Below, piece after piece: positions 20,193-29,085 of a DNA stretch of 64,000 nucleotides (positions within the stretch are counted from its first letter, which is position 1; each line of letters starts with the position of its first letter). The position numbers were made by a program, and so were the translations under genes. The stretch spans positions 124,001 to 188,000 of the forward strand of contig NZ_CANMZV010000001.1 of the NCBI RefSeq assembly GCF_947502415.1, written 5' to 3'. The notes beneath the pieces were generated by a model. The model made no database searches and had not been told where the DNA came from. It saw nothing but the letters and a program-made list of their open reading frames with translations. Source of the DNA: an uncultured Photobacterium sp. (GTDB lineage: Bacteria > Pseudomonadota > Gammaproteobacteria > Enterobacterales > Vibrionaceae).

Positions 20193-22085
20193 ATGCGTCT
20201 TAGTTTAAAAATGAAGCTTGTGTTAGCAAGCGTATCACTGATTTTTCTTACCATCCTTGTTTTAGGTGGCATTTCTTACCAAACACTTGAAGATCAAGCA
20301 TGGTCTGCAATTGAGAGTGAGAGTCACAATACAGCTGATGCATATAGCAAGGGAATCGGTGATTGGTTCGAAGGGCGCCAGAGCGCTGTTTCAGCGACAG
20401 TGAATGCCGTTGAACGTGACCCACAACTTGATATTGTTGGACACTTGAAGCAAACCTTAACATCTGGCGGTTTTGGCCTGAGCTATTATGGAACCAAAGA
20501 AGGGGTAATGTACCGCCATGATCCTTCTTTGAACAAAGCTGGTTATGATCCTCGCGCTCGCGGTTGGTATAAGCAAGCTTCTTCTGCGGGTAAGCAAATC
20601 ACTACTATGCCTTATGTCAGCCATACAATGCAGACACTGGTGGTAACCTTGGCTGAGCCAGTATATCGCAGTGGTGAAATGTTGGGTGTCGTTGGTTCGA
20701 ACCTGGCACTGGGCCACCTGATGAAAGATGTGTTGGATATTTCTGTTCCGGGTGATGGTTATGCCATGCTATTGGATATCCGTAACAATTTGGTAGTCGC
20801 TCACCCTAATCAGGACAGGCAGATGAAGCCGCTGTCTGATTTGGGCCAAGGGGTTAATGCACGGAGCCTACAGCAAGTCATTGCTTCAAAAAAATTATAT
20901 TTTACTAAGCTTGATGGTCGCGAAAAGGCGATTGCAGTAAATGCGATTCCAAATACGTCTTGGGCAATAGCTCTTGTGATGGATAAGGAAACACTGGAAG
21001 CACCGTTGAATGCGATGCTGATGAAGCAGTTTTTGATCGGTTTTGGGATCATGCTGTTTGTATCTGCGTTTACAGCTTGGTTGGTTTCCCAGCTATTCCG
21101 CGGGCTGAATAACGTATCGGCGGCATTGTCAGATATCGCAAACGGTGAAGGTGATCTGACGGTTCGTATTGATGTTCAATCTGATGACGAAGTGGGTGAG
21201 CTGGCGGAAAACTTTAATCAGTTTGTGTCTCGTTTACATACGATGGCATCAAACCTGCGTGATATTACTTTGCAGCTTAACCATTCAGCTGCTGATTCTG
21301 CTGATTCTGCATCAGAACGTAGTAATCGTATTCGTTACCAACAGGATGAAATCACTATGGTGGCAACGGCTGTGACTGAAATGGCCAGTGCGACCCAAGA
21401 GATTGCCGGTAACGCAGAGAATACCGCAAAAACAGCTGAGCAAGCCGTAGCAATGACTGGGGAAGGTCATGCTCAGGTAGGCCAGAGCCAGTCATCTATC
21501 GGTAATTTGGCGAAAGAAGTAAACAGCGCTGTGAATATCATTGAAGATCTGAACGGCCATGCTCTGAAAATTAGCTCTATCCTGGCTACAATCCGTGATA
21601 TTGCAGAACAAACCAACCTGTTGGCACTGAATGCGGCTATCGAAGCGGCACGTGCGGGTGAGCAGGGACGTGGCTTTGCGGTTGTTGCCGATGAAGTGCG
21701 AGTGCTGTCGCAGAGAACTCATACTTCGACGGAAGAGATCCAGAGCATGATTGAAACATTACAGTCAACAACAAGTCAGGCAGTAACTGTGATGTCAGAC
21801 AGTCATCAGTTGGCTGAAACCAGCGTTCAGGACGTTGATGCTGCGGGCGTGAGTATTAGTAATATCGCTAGTGAGATTAACGTGATCAGTGATATGGCTA
21901 CTCAGATTGCTTCGGCGGCGGAAGAGCAGTCAAGTGTTACAGCTGAAATCAGCCGCAACACTGAAGGTGTTCAGGAAGTTGCTAACCAGCTGGCGAGTGA
22001 AGCTCAGGAAGCAGCAAACCAGGCTGAAGGGTTGAAAGGGTTGGCTGATCAGCTGGAGCAAGAAGTTAAACGTTATAAACTTTAA
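20193..22085 (+). CDS. Methyl-accepting chemotaxis protein with dCache sensor
   Basis: 630 residues from the ATG at 20193 (AAGGGA upstream); an in-frame ATG at 20169 lies inside a palindrome and has no ribosome site. One transmembrane helix lies at the N-terminus, with a double-Cache periplasmic domain (about 35-270) containing [11 protein letters not shown] and [11 protein letters not shown] second helix, HAMP and the signalling hairpin [20 protein letters not shown] follow. The amino-acid-binding motif of dCache_1 sensors keeps Arg and Trp-Tyr. However, the acidic residues expected after PY and GVVG are Ser (YVS) and Asn (GSN), so the ligand is probably not a simple amino acid. Confidence 0.9.
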   Translation: MRLSLKMKLVLASVSLIFLTILVLGGISYQTLEDQAWSAIESESHNTADAYSKGIGDWFEGRQSAVSATVNAVERDPQLDIVGHLKQTLTSGGFGLSYYGTKEGVMYRHDPSLNKAGYDPRARGWYKQASSAGKQITTMPYVSHTMQTLVVTLAEPVYRSGEMLGVVGSNLALGHLMKDVLDISVPGDGYAMLLDIRNNLVVAHPNQDRQMKPLSDLGQGVNARSLQQVIASKKLYFTKLDGREKAIAVNAIPNTSWAIALVMDKETLEAPLNAMLMKQFLIGFGIMLFVSAFTAWLVSQLFRGLNNVSAALSDIANGEGDLTVRIDVQSDDEVGELAENFNQFVSRLHTMASNLRDITLQLNHSAADSADSASERSNRIRYQQDEITMVATAVTEMASATQEIAGNAENTAKTAEQAVAMTGEGHAQVGQSQSSIGNLAKEVNSAVNIIEDLNGHALKISSILATIRDIAEQTNLLALNAAIEAARAGEQGRGFAVVADEVRVLSQRTHTSTEEIQSMIETLQSTTSQAVTVMSDSHQLAETSVQDVDAAGVSISNIASEINVISDMATQIASAAEEQSSVTAEISRNTEGVQEVANQLASEAQEAANQAEGLKGLADQLEQEVKRYKL

Positions 22086-22114
22086 GTTCTAGTTTACAGT
22101 TACTTCTATGATTG

Positions 22115-22141
22115 AAAGCCGCTCGATTGGGCGGCTTTTTT
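22115..22141 (+). terminator. Intrinsic terminator of the dCache receptor
   Basis: A 10-bp stem (AAAGCCGCTC with GGGCGGCTTT, one G-T pair) has a GATT loop and T6. It lies between the convergent receptor and DNA ligase genes and may serve both. Confidence 0.85.
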
Positions 22142-22146
22142 GATTC

Positions 22147-23052
22147 TTATATATCAGGTGTAGGGCGGTTTCGGATAAAACGCGCAAAACGAGGAATACC
22201 GCTTTTTGTATAGCCGTTATAGCGATAGTTGATGATAGTACCGAGTGCCGGAGGGTTGTCACGATCTGCATCGCTAAAGCCAGAGCCAATTTTGAATTTG
22301 ATGTTATTTGAGCTCAGAACCCAGACAGCGCCCATCTTCCCGAGGTATTTCCCCTTCCCATTTTCATATCCGATAACGACGGCTTCGGCATCATGAAAGT
22401 CTTTGAGTTTCAGAAGATGATCAGAACGACCATGGTGATAAAGGTTATCTTGATGATGCAGCATCAGACCTTCACCGTTATTTTTGCTGATGCTCGCTTG
22501 GTAGTCGTTTAGCGCGGTAAGGCTATTAAATTTCTGTTGTGATACAGCCTGAATGTAAGCTCGGTCAATATCGTTAATCAGAGAGGTTAGTTGTTTGAGT
22601 CGTAACTCAAACCTTTCGGTGCCTGTGGGGATGTCGAAGACCATGTATTTTATAGCTTGCCATTGTTTATCGTTTGGATGCTTATCCATGACAGTTGCGG
22701 CAACTTGCTGGAACTCCCCTCGGCCAGCCCATAGCTCGCCGTCTAGCTCGGTATTTTCCGGAAGGCCTGCGGTAAACCACGCTGGTGCAGATATAACTTT
22801 ACCCGAACGAGTGATTAACTCACTTCCTGTCCAGAATGCACGGATACCATCGAGTTTTTCACTGACGTAATAGTTGGAAATCTTGTCGCGATTTGAAGCG
22901 GTTTCGGAAAAAAAGTCCGGGTCATAGACAGCCGCTTTCATTACATCAGGGACATCTGCCGCTTGAAGCATAAAAGGGCTGACAATAAGGGTAATGGTTG
23001 CGGCAAGGCGGCTCAGTGTTAAGTCGGGTTTGATTGGTGGGCAATCAGGCAT
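22147..23052 (-). CDS. Periplasmic ATP-dependent DNA ligase (Lig E type)
   Basis: 301 residues. A hydrophobic leader (about 14-31, ending MLQAAD) predicts export. The minimal ligase core has motif I SEKLDGIRAFW (adenylated Lys about 66), motif III ELDGELWAGR, motif IV YMVFDIP and motif V EGLMLHHQD followed by LLKLKDF. A short OB domain completes it, with no extra DNA-binding domains. This matches the Lig E group of Gram-negative bacteria, found beside the replicative NAD-dependent ligase and proposed to act on extracellular or incoming DNA. The ATG at 23052 has a GGAGAT ribosome site 8 bases upstream. Confidence 0.92.
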   Translation of the reverse strand: MPDCPPIKPDLTLSRLAATITLIVSPFMLQAADVPDVMKAAVYDPDFFSETASNRDKISNYYVSEKLDGIRAFWTGSELITRSGKVISAPAWFTAGLPENTELDGELWAGRGEFQQVAATVMDKHPNDKQWQAIKYMVFDIPTGTERFELRLKQLTSLINDIDRAYIQAVSQQKFNSLTALNDYQASISKNNGEGLMLHHQDNLYHHGRSDHLLKLKDFHDAEAVVIGYENGKGKYLGKMGAVWVLSSNNIKFKIGSGFSDADRDNPPALGTIINYRYNGYTKSGIPRFARFIRNRPTPDI

Positions 23053-23331
23053 GATGTTATCTCCGGTGGTATTTGAGGTATCACGCTATGGTTGAGGTTG
23101 GACTGAAGTAAATATTGTTGGCAATTAAATTTCGTAATCTGGGGGATAGTTTGAGTTTCTCGTATGTTAACCGCTATCTGCTTGGTATAGCTTGCGAGTC
23201 ATATCAGATAGGTGTTTTGTCAGTATTGGGTTGAATATGGTTCATTTGTGCATAGTCATGTAGAATTTGCGACTTTGATTTTCACCAGGTCAATATTTTA
23301 GAAACAGCTTTTTATACAGTGACGTATTACG

Positions 23332-24384
23332 ATGCAGTTAGCACAGAATCAAATTAGCGGCTTTTTAAGTCGAAAAAACATCGATCTTTCCGCCCGGACT
23401 TATTTTGTCCATGCTATGAGCTTTATGGCTCTGGGTTTATTCTCATCATTATTGATTGGTTCAATTCTTAATACCTTGGGCACTAAGCTAGGTATCCCTC
23501 TTTTTTCGGAAACATTATGGCCAATAGCCAGGCAGATGACAGGGCCTGCTATAAGTGTAGCCATTGCCTATGCACTCAAGGCTCCACCGTTAGTGCTATT
23601 TTCTGCCACAACGGCTGGTGCTGCCGGTGCGGCATTAGGTGGCCCAGTTGGTGCTTATATTGCTGCTGTTGTTGCTACGGAGTGCGGGAAGTTAGTTGCC
23701 AATGAAACCAAGATTGATATTTTGGTTACGCCAGCAGTAACCGTTATTGTCGGCGTTGCCGTAGGGAGCCTTGTTGGTCCTCAGGTGGCGGCAGTCATGA
23801 CGGCATTGGGTGATGTTGTGATGTATGCCACCCAGTTGCAGCCGTTTTTGATGGGAATCATTGTTGCGGTATTGATGGGAATGGCCCTGACTTTGCCAAT
23901 TAGTAGTGCCGCTATTGCTATTATGCTGAGCTTAAATGGTTTGGCTGCGGGGGCCGCAACTGTTGGCTGCTGTGCTCAGATGGTAGGTTTTGCTGTGATG
24001 AGCTACCGTGAGAACCGCTGGGCAGGTGTCGTTGCACAAGGATTGGGAACATCAATGTTGCAAATGCCAAATATTGTGAAGAATCATAAAGTTTGGATTC
24101 CGCCAATTTTGACATCGGCTATCCTTGGTCCGATTGCGACATTGGTATTTAAGATGGAAAATACGCCATTAGGTGCAGGGATGGGAACTTCTGGTTTTGT
24201 TGGCCAGATCCAATCATTTATCGCACTGGATACTGTCGGATGGCAAAGTGGTGAAATATACACTGTAATTCTGCTGATGCATTTGGTGTTACCCGCCGTG
24301 ATTACATTGTTTCTTGCTGAAATCCTGCGGAAAATCGGTTGGATAAAACCAGGTGATTTGAAGTTGAATTTGATTTCGAAGTAA
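23332..24384 (+). CDS. PTS EIIC-like membrane protein (PTS_EIIC_2 / PfoR-like)
   Basis: 350 residues, very hydrophobic, with about 8-10 membrane segments and Gly/Ala-rich loops (TTAGAAGAALGGPVGAYIAA). This resembles the PTS_EIIC_2 family, of which Clostridium PfoR is a member. There is no EIIA or EIIB domain and no PTS partner nearby, so sugar specificity and even PTS function are unproven. The upstream 280 bases show no clear regulatory motif, and the ATG at 23332 lacks a good ribosome site. A terminator follows. Confidence 0.8.
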   Translation: MQLAQNQISGFLSRKNIDLSARTYFVHAMSFMALGLFSSLLIGSILNTLGTKLGIPLFSETLWPIARQMTGPAISVAIAYALKAPPLVLFSATTAGAAGAALGGPVGAYIAAVVATECGKLVANETKIDILVTPAVTVIVGVAVGSLVGPQVAAVMTALGDVVMYATQLQPFLMGIIVAVLMGMALTLPISSAAIAIMLSLNGLAAGAATVGCCAQMVGFAVMSYRENRWAGVVAQGLGTSMLQMPNIVKNHKVWIPPILTSAILGPIATLVFKMENTPLGAGMGTSGFVGQIQSFIALDTVGWQSGEIYTVILLMHLVLPAVITLFLAEILRKIGWIKPGDLKLNLISK

Positions 24385-24406
24385 GTGTCGAAAAGCAATG
24401 GTTGAT

Positions 24407-24432
24407 AGGCGCAAATTAGTTTGCGTCTTTTT
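24407..24432 (+). terminator. Intrinsic terminator after the EIIC-like gene
   Basis: A 9-bp stem (AGGCGCAAA with TTTGCGTCT, one G-T pair), TTAG loop, T5. Confidence 0.82.
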
Positions 24433-24602
24433 CATGAGGTTATGTTTAGTTTCGTAAAACAAACTTAGTAATTTATTACGTTTTATCCCTATTTTGATAT
24501 AAACATGACACAAAGAGATTATCTTGCTGATATTATTCATATATCGATAGTACCCGGTGTCTTGTGGCTGCTTACATGGGTATGGAAGGTTGACTTGTAG
24601 TA

Positions 24603-25301
24603 ATGGAGTGCCTGTTTGGAAGGGCGGGTTCAAAGTATATGCTGAGATCTTGGAAAGTATCGTTATTTGTAGGTTTTGTTGTGGGAAGCGTTTTAGCTTC
24701 TGCTGTATGGAATCGAAATCCTGGACCTAGCCAGGAGGAGTATGATCTTTTATTACAAAAGAATGCGCAGTTAGCTGAGAACAAGCAGGCATTGCAGGAA
24801 AGCTTCGAAGCTTACGAGACTCAGAAGGCCTTGGAGCTTGAAGATGTGTTTAAGCAACTGGAACAGAAACAATCTGAGCTGGAAAAACAGAAATCTGATT
24901 ATGAGAAACAGATTGCAAAGTTAAAGCAGCAACAGAAAAAGCTGGCGGTTACTAAGAAGAAGTTAGATACCAAGGTTGTTGAGTTAAAAACTACAGCTGA
25001 AAAACAGCAGGTTGTTTTAACTAACTCCAAAGAGCTTTACCAGCAACAGTTAGTGTTGCAAAAGCAGGTCGTCGGTGCTGAAGCTGATGTGAAAAAAGCT
25101 CAGGGTGTAGCCAAAGATTTTAAGCAAGCTTGTGATGAGTTCAAAACAGGATCTGGCTGGAACTGGGTTTCTCAGGCCGATTGTGACAAGTATGAAGCGA
25201 AGTTGACTTTAGTTGCAGAAGAAGAAGCACAGTTAACTGCATTGAAAGCTGAACTTGAAGCATTAAATAAGAAGATTGAAGTCAGTTTGCCAAAGAATTG
25301 A
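24603..25301 (+). CDS. Membrane-anchored coiled-coil protein, function unknown
   Basis: 232 residues. One N-terminal membrane segment (WKVSLFVGFVVGSVLASAVW, about residues 17-36) is followed by a nearly continuous coiled coil rich in Lys, Gln and Glu (about 45-165). A short region has two Cys (QACDEF and ADCDKY), which could form a periplasmic disulphide, and a final helix ends the protein. The topology suggests a periplasmic rod anchored in the inner membrane. An internal ATG at 24639 is an alternative start; both have only distant purine-rich sites. I recognise no named family. Confidence 0.7.
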   Translation: MECLFGRAGSKYMLRSWKVSLFVGFVVGSVLASAVWNRNPGPSQEEYDLLLQKNAQLAENKQALQESFEAYETQKALELEDVFKQLEQKQSELEKQKSDYEKQIAKLKQQQKKLAVTKKKLDTKVVELKTTAEKQQVVLTNSKELYQQQLVLQKQVVGAEADVKKAQGVAKDFKQACDEFKTGSGWNWVSQADCDKYEAKLTLVAEEEAQLTALKAELEALNKKIEVSLPKN

Positions 25302-25340
25302 TTTATAAATAGACCTAAATATTGAGGTCATTGGCTAATA

Positions 25341-25369
25341 AAAAGGCGAGGTAATTCCTCGCCTTTTTT
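25341..25369 (+). terminator. Intrinsic terminator between coiled-coil and cupin genes
   Basis: A perfect 11-bp stem (AAAAGGCGAGG with CCTCGCCTTTT), TAATT loop and T-run. It ends only 11 bases before the cupin ATG. Confidence 0.92.
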
Positions 25370-25380
25370 CTAGAGGAATT

Positions 25381-25698
25381 ATGATCAACTTATTCAGCAA
25401 TATCCCGACTAATCTGCCGGAAGAAATTTTTGAAGATATCATCAAAACGCCTCATGTCCGCATTGAGAGAATAATTTCGAAAGGACATACCACTCCTGTT
25501 GATGATTGGTACGATCAAGATGAGCATGAATGGGTGTTAGTGGTAAAAGGAGAAGCGAGAATTCGGTTTGCGGATAAAGAGTGTGAAGTCCACCTACAAG
25601 AGGGCGATCATATTAATATTCCGGCCCACCAACGGCACCAAGTCTCATGGACAGATCCTGAGCAGGAAACAATCTGGCTTGCGGTGTTCTATTCATAA
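25381..25698 (+). CDS. Small cupin-domain protein
   Basis: 105 residues forming a single cupin barrel. Motif 1 is DEHEWVLVVKGEARIRF and motif 2 is EGDHINIPAHQRHQVSW, giving the usual His/Glu metal ligands. The substrate is unknown; such stand-alone cupins may be metal-dependent dioxygenases, isomerases or ligand sensors. The ribosome site AGAGGA is only just downstream of a strong terminator, so a promoter must overlap or precede that hairpin, or expression depends on read-through. Confidence 0.85.
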   Translation: MINLFSNIPTNLPEEIFEDIIKTPHVRIERIISKGHTTPVDDWYDQDEHEWVLVVKGEARIRFADKECEVHLQEGDHINIPAHQRHQVSWTDPEQETIWLAVFYS

Positions 25699-25703
25699 AG
25701 AAG

Positions 25704-25730
25704 AACGGCTCCATCAGGAGCCGTTTTTTT
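25704..25730 (+). terminator. Intrinsic terminator of the cupin gene
   Basis: A perfect 9-bp stem AACGGCTCC / GGAGCCGTT, ATCA loop, T8. Confidence 0.93.
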
Positions 25731-25784
25731 TACTGTGATCGTTGAGGCGGTACTTCGTTGAAGTATGGATTCGCTGAGGGCGTA

Positions 25785-26108
25785 TTAGAAAGTAACAGCT
25801 CCTGTCGTCAGGCTGTAAATCGCACCAGCTGCAAGCAAGGTGAGCAACAATATCCCCATGGCTTCTCGCTTATTTTGGATAAACGATTGTTGTTGCTCTC
25901 TTCGTGCCCAGCACATCACAAGCAGGCCTGGGAAATAGAGCAGGGCGACAAGTAGCAGGTAATGCAGGCCTGCTGTATAAATTAATCAGATCCCGTAGAT
26001 TGTCGCAATTGTCCCACCAGCCAAATCAAGGAAACGTGTTTTTTTGTTTCCCTTATAGCTGTCGTTTTTGACCGCGACTTTCAACCCGTATGCGGCTAAA
26101 GCCTGGGT
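25785..26108 (-). pseudogene. Remnant of an APC-family amino-acid antiporter (C-terminal end)
   Basis: Translating the minus strand in one frame from about 26108 gives ALAAYGLKVAVKNDSYKG, then RFLDLAGGTIATIYGI, then TGA at the position where relatives have Trp. It continues in the same frame with LIYTAGLHYLLLVALLYFPG and ends TLLAAGAIYSLTTGAVTF plus TAA at 25785. This resembles the C-terminus of arginine/ornithine-type (ArcD/YdgI) antiporters, recognised from memory. Upstream the frame breaks at a TAA and the rest of the gene is missing. So this is a truncated gene with a Trp-to-stop mutation. The remaining stretch to 26371 holds no convincing gene. Confidence 0.65.
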
Positions 26109-26371
26109 CTCACTTTACTCTGAAGTTGGTTTTATTATCCATACAAAGCAATCAAGGTGACCTGTTACACTCGTCGGTTTTGGTTTGGAGTTCGGTGTGC
26201 TTGGCTGGTTCGGTGGGGCACACCTTATTGCGGGCGTTAGCCCGTAATGGTCCTATCGATGATTAATCACAATAAATCAACGTAAGGTTTGACAGTGTCA
26301 TTTTGCGAAAAGTGTAGTGTAGAAACTGAACATAAGAGAGCATTAAGGTAAAAACATTGAAATTGCTATAT

Positions 26372-26653
26372 TCAAGAAGCAATTCTGTTGTTACGAACAA
26401 GAGCTCTACGTATGTTTTTACACATTTTTCCGAATTTCGAGAGTTCATCGAATGTAGGTGGCAATCCGCGATTTATTTGGTGTTGCCAGTAAGTTAATTC
26501 AGAATCTACAATTTCCATTAGTTTTTTGGGGCAACCAATACAACTGTTATCTGGGCCGCACACAAAAGTATCGGATTGGTATAGCGGAAAGTCTTGTTTG
26601 ACTGCATCAATGATTTGCTGCATAGCTGTGATTCTGTCTGGCTTCTTGCTCAC
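26372..26653 (-). CDS. Small Cys-rich hypothetical protein
   Basis: 93 residues. The centre has a cluster FVCGPDNSCIGCPKKLME (C-x5-C-x2-C), and a further Cys lies in GKMCKNI, suggesting a metal or Fe-S site. The flanks are helical and charged. The ATG at 26653 is followed by a typical short soluble protein; no family is recognised. It lies inside a zone of gene decay between a dead antiporter and transposase remnants, but its own frame is intact. Confidence 0.6.
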   Translation of the reverse strand: MSKKPDRITAMQQIIDAVKQDFPLYQSDTFVCGPDNSCIGCPKKLMEIVDSELTYWQHQINRGLPPTFDELSKFGKMCKNIRRALVRNNRIAS

Positions 26654-26779
26654 AAAATAAGCTCCTAAAGAAGTTCAAGCGAGCATTATAGATTTTATGA
26701 AAAATAATACCAGACCGAAAAAGAGTAATTCATTTATAGCGACATGGCAGACAACGACTATGGCGTTAACAGATAAATT

Positions 26780-27089
<310 letters not shown>

Positions 27090-27207
27090 TCACTCTAGTG
27101 ATTCAATGAATTAGCGGAATATGCTGAGTAAGTAGTTAAAAAATACAAATCTATGAATATTTATGGGCTGAAGGAATGTAAAGTCAGGCTTTTATTGATG
27201 AGGTTTA

Positions 27208-27243
27208 TACCAATAAAGAGCGGTTTTCAGCTCTTTATTGGTA
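27208..27243. terminator. Long perfect inverted repeat with TACCAAT ends
   Basis: TACCAATAAAGAGC and GCTCTTTATTGGTA (14 bp, perfect) surround an 8-base loop, four bases past the FAD oxidoreductase stop. The inner part with its A/T-rich outer arms could end that transcript. The TACCAAT/ATTGGTA ends match the repeat at 323-391. Confidence 0.6.
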
Positions 27244-27247
27244 ATTT

Positions 27248-28750
27248 CTAGATAATTTCGTATCTGACTGGGCGGGCAAGTTCTTCGGGGTAAGAGCGTG
27301 AAGATGCAAGTTTTTCCGCCATCACAACAACTGTGTTCAGATCTAACCCCGATGTGACCGGAAGCTGCGCTTCCAGAGCTAGCGTTGATAATTGAGGTAT
27401 TTTAGGGAGCAGCCCTTCGCATTGCAGCTGTTCTAAAACTTTATCTGCTGCAGATAAAGCTGACGAAGCTTTAACTATTTCACTGCGGGCATAACGTTTT
27501 CCGGCAAATGATATATCTGCTGCACGCAGGGATGGGTCACCACCGGGGATTTGTTGTGCTCCGAATAAGGGGTTTCCTCCTACTGTAGCAGAGCGATAGG
27601 TGGGAAGTAGTTTAGCCACGTGCTCAATAGCTCTTTCCGTTCTGGTATGGATATCGCAGCTTTTCCAGCCGGATTTGATTTTGCTTGTAAGCGGTTCACT
27701 AAGCCGAGGTTGCGCACTGTTGCCAGTGGTTGTGGCGAGTCCCTGCCGAAATAACGTGATATCTTCCGTCATGCCGTGTAGCTGGAAATAACCGCCAGGG
27801 TAGGGAGTTAGCTGCGCCATGCCATTCGGAGTGCCACGTTCGCCGTGAAAGATCACTTCTGGCCAGATCCCTTCACATTCTGCCCAATGAGTTACATAAG
27901 CCGCTTTAAACTCAACCATTCGTTTACGTGTCAGGTTTGCCATATCATCAATGGTACCGGTCCGATAGCCACAAGCGTTAACAAGGTAGTCAGCACTGGT
28001 TGTATGGGTGATGTGATCTTTAATTTTTCTGTCATACTGCTGGTAGGTTATTGACCAAGCGTAACTTTTACTATCTTGTTTAATATCAATAACTTTTGCG
28101 TTCGTATGCAGCGAAATGTCTGGTAATTTCTCGGCAGCCAAGTTGGCTATTGAAGCCAGTCGGAAGATACTCAGGCCATATTCCTGTACCAGAATTAAGG
28201 GGTATTTAAATTCATTCAGGCTCAGATTTTTAGCAACTGGGATCATCCAGTCATCGAGAGATGTCGGCGTAGTAGGGAGCGGGTACTGGGCTAGCTGCTC
28301 AAGATCATCTTGGTAGTACAACTTGAAATAATGTTCTGGCTGACCAAGCACTTGGTTTTTGGGATCGTTTTCGACCAGAGTTTTATAGGTGTTTTGTAAC
28401 AGATCCAGACGATTAAGAAGAGCCTTGGGATCACCTTGATCACGTTTGGGAATGGCGATAACCGTCGGGCGAATATTTGTTGTTTGTGGGAAAACTCGCA
28501 GTGTATCAATGGATTGTTTAAGTAAAGCCTGGCATTGCTGATTTGAAATTTCACGATAGAGGTTACCACCGGCGTGTAAATGACAAATGGGCGGGCCATT
28601 AACCAGGCTGCTGCCTTCTTCAAACAATTTTACTTGGATACCAAGTTCAGCAAGGCGGAGGGCAATGGTTGAGCCGGCAATTCCGCCACCGATAACACCG
28701 ACCGAGAAAGGTTTGTGCCCTTCAACGTGATGGGCTTCATGAACATTCAT
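27248..28750 (-). CDS. FAD-dependent oxidoreductase
   Basis: About 500 residues. A Rossmann FAD-binding motif near the N-terminus reads GVIGGGIAGSTIALRLAELG, with the acidic FEEG end of strand 2. This is a DAO-like flavoprotein; a later block LVNACGYRTG fits the second FAD contact. The substrate is not clear from sequence. The start was set at ATG 28750; a TTG at 28762 is in frame, and neither has a ribosome site, so translation may be weak or leaderless. A Fur-like site lies about 30 bases upstream, suggesting iron control. It is divergent from the REC-CheC gene. Confidence 0.8.
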   Translation of the reverse strand: MNVHEAHHVEGHKPFSVGVIGGGIAGSTIALRLAELGIQVKLFEEGSSLVNGPPICHLHAGGNLYREISNQQCQALLKQSIDTLRVFPQTTNIRPTVIAIPKRDQGDPKALLNRLDLLQNTYKTLVENDPKNQVLGQPEHYFKLYYQDDLEQLAQYPLPTTPTSLDDWMIPVAKNLSLNEFKYPLILVQEYGLSIFRLASIANLAAEKLPDISLHTNAKVIDIKQDSKSYAWSITYQQYDRKIKDHITHTTSADYLVNACGYRTGTIDDMANLTRKRMVEFKAAYVTHWAECEGIWPEVIFHGERGTPNGMAQLTPYPGGYFQLHGMTEDITLFRQGLATTTGNSAQPRLSEPLTSKIKSGWKSCDIHTRTERAIEHVAKLLPTYRSATVGGNPLFGAQQIPGGDPSLRAADISFAGKRYARSEIVKASSALSAADKVLEQLQCEGLLPKIPQLSTLALEAQLPVTSGLDLNTVVVMAEKLASSRSYPEELARPVRYEII

Positions 28751-28780
28751 ATAGGGTGACAAGTCGTTTACGTCATATAG

Positions 28781-28795
28781 TGATAATGGTTAGCA
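28781..28795. promoter_or_regulatory. Fur-box-like site upstream of the FAD oxidoreductase
   Basis: TGATAAT-G-GTTAGCA matches 12 of 14 positions of the 7-1-7 Fur consensus TGATAAT-N-ATTATCA. It lies 31 bases upstream of the ATG at 28750, where it could block RNA polymerase. Confidence 0.5.
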
Positions 28796-28857
28796 TTCTA
28801 CTGTGCCTTTGTTATGTTTTAAATAGCCGTGTTAATCGGAGAGTTGCCATCAAAGAA

Positions 28858-28876
28858 ATATTTACATTGTAAATAT
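28858..28876. promoter_or_regulatory. 19-bp near-perfect palindrome in the divergent intergenic region
   Basis: ATATTTACA-T-TGTAAATAT has perfect 9-bp arms around one base. It lies in the 335-base gap between the FAD oxidoreductase (start 28750) and the REC-CheC gene (start 29086). It has the look of a dimeric repressor operator; the protein is unknown. Apart from this and the Fur-like site the gap shows nothing else I can support. Confidence 0.5.
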
Positions 28877-29085
28877 AGAATGCTGTAGCGGTTTCAAAAA
28901 GAAGATTTCAGATTGCCGAGCATCGTGACGCTGTCACTTTGTTTCGTGAGGTCTTACCTGAGAGGTATTGTTGATGCTTTTCACGTATTTCAGCAGACCC
29001 GATACTATTCAACTGTTATTATCGTTGAGTTACATAAGAATATTAGAAAAGCGCTCCGAGAAAGAAGAAGCGCCAAGGAGCTAGC

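Noticed and set aside
26158-26250. Plus-strand frame TLVGFGLEFGVLGWFGGAHL ending at a TAA near 26250
   Set aside because: Only about 30 codons, hydrophobic, with no start; it may be another gene scrap in the decay zone but no family could be named.
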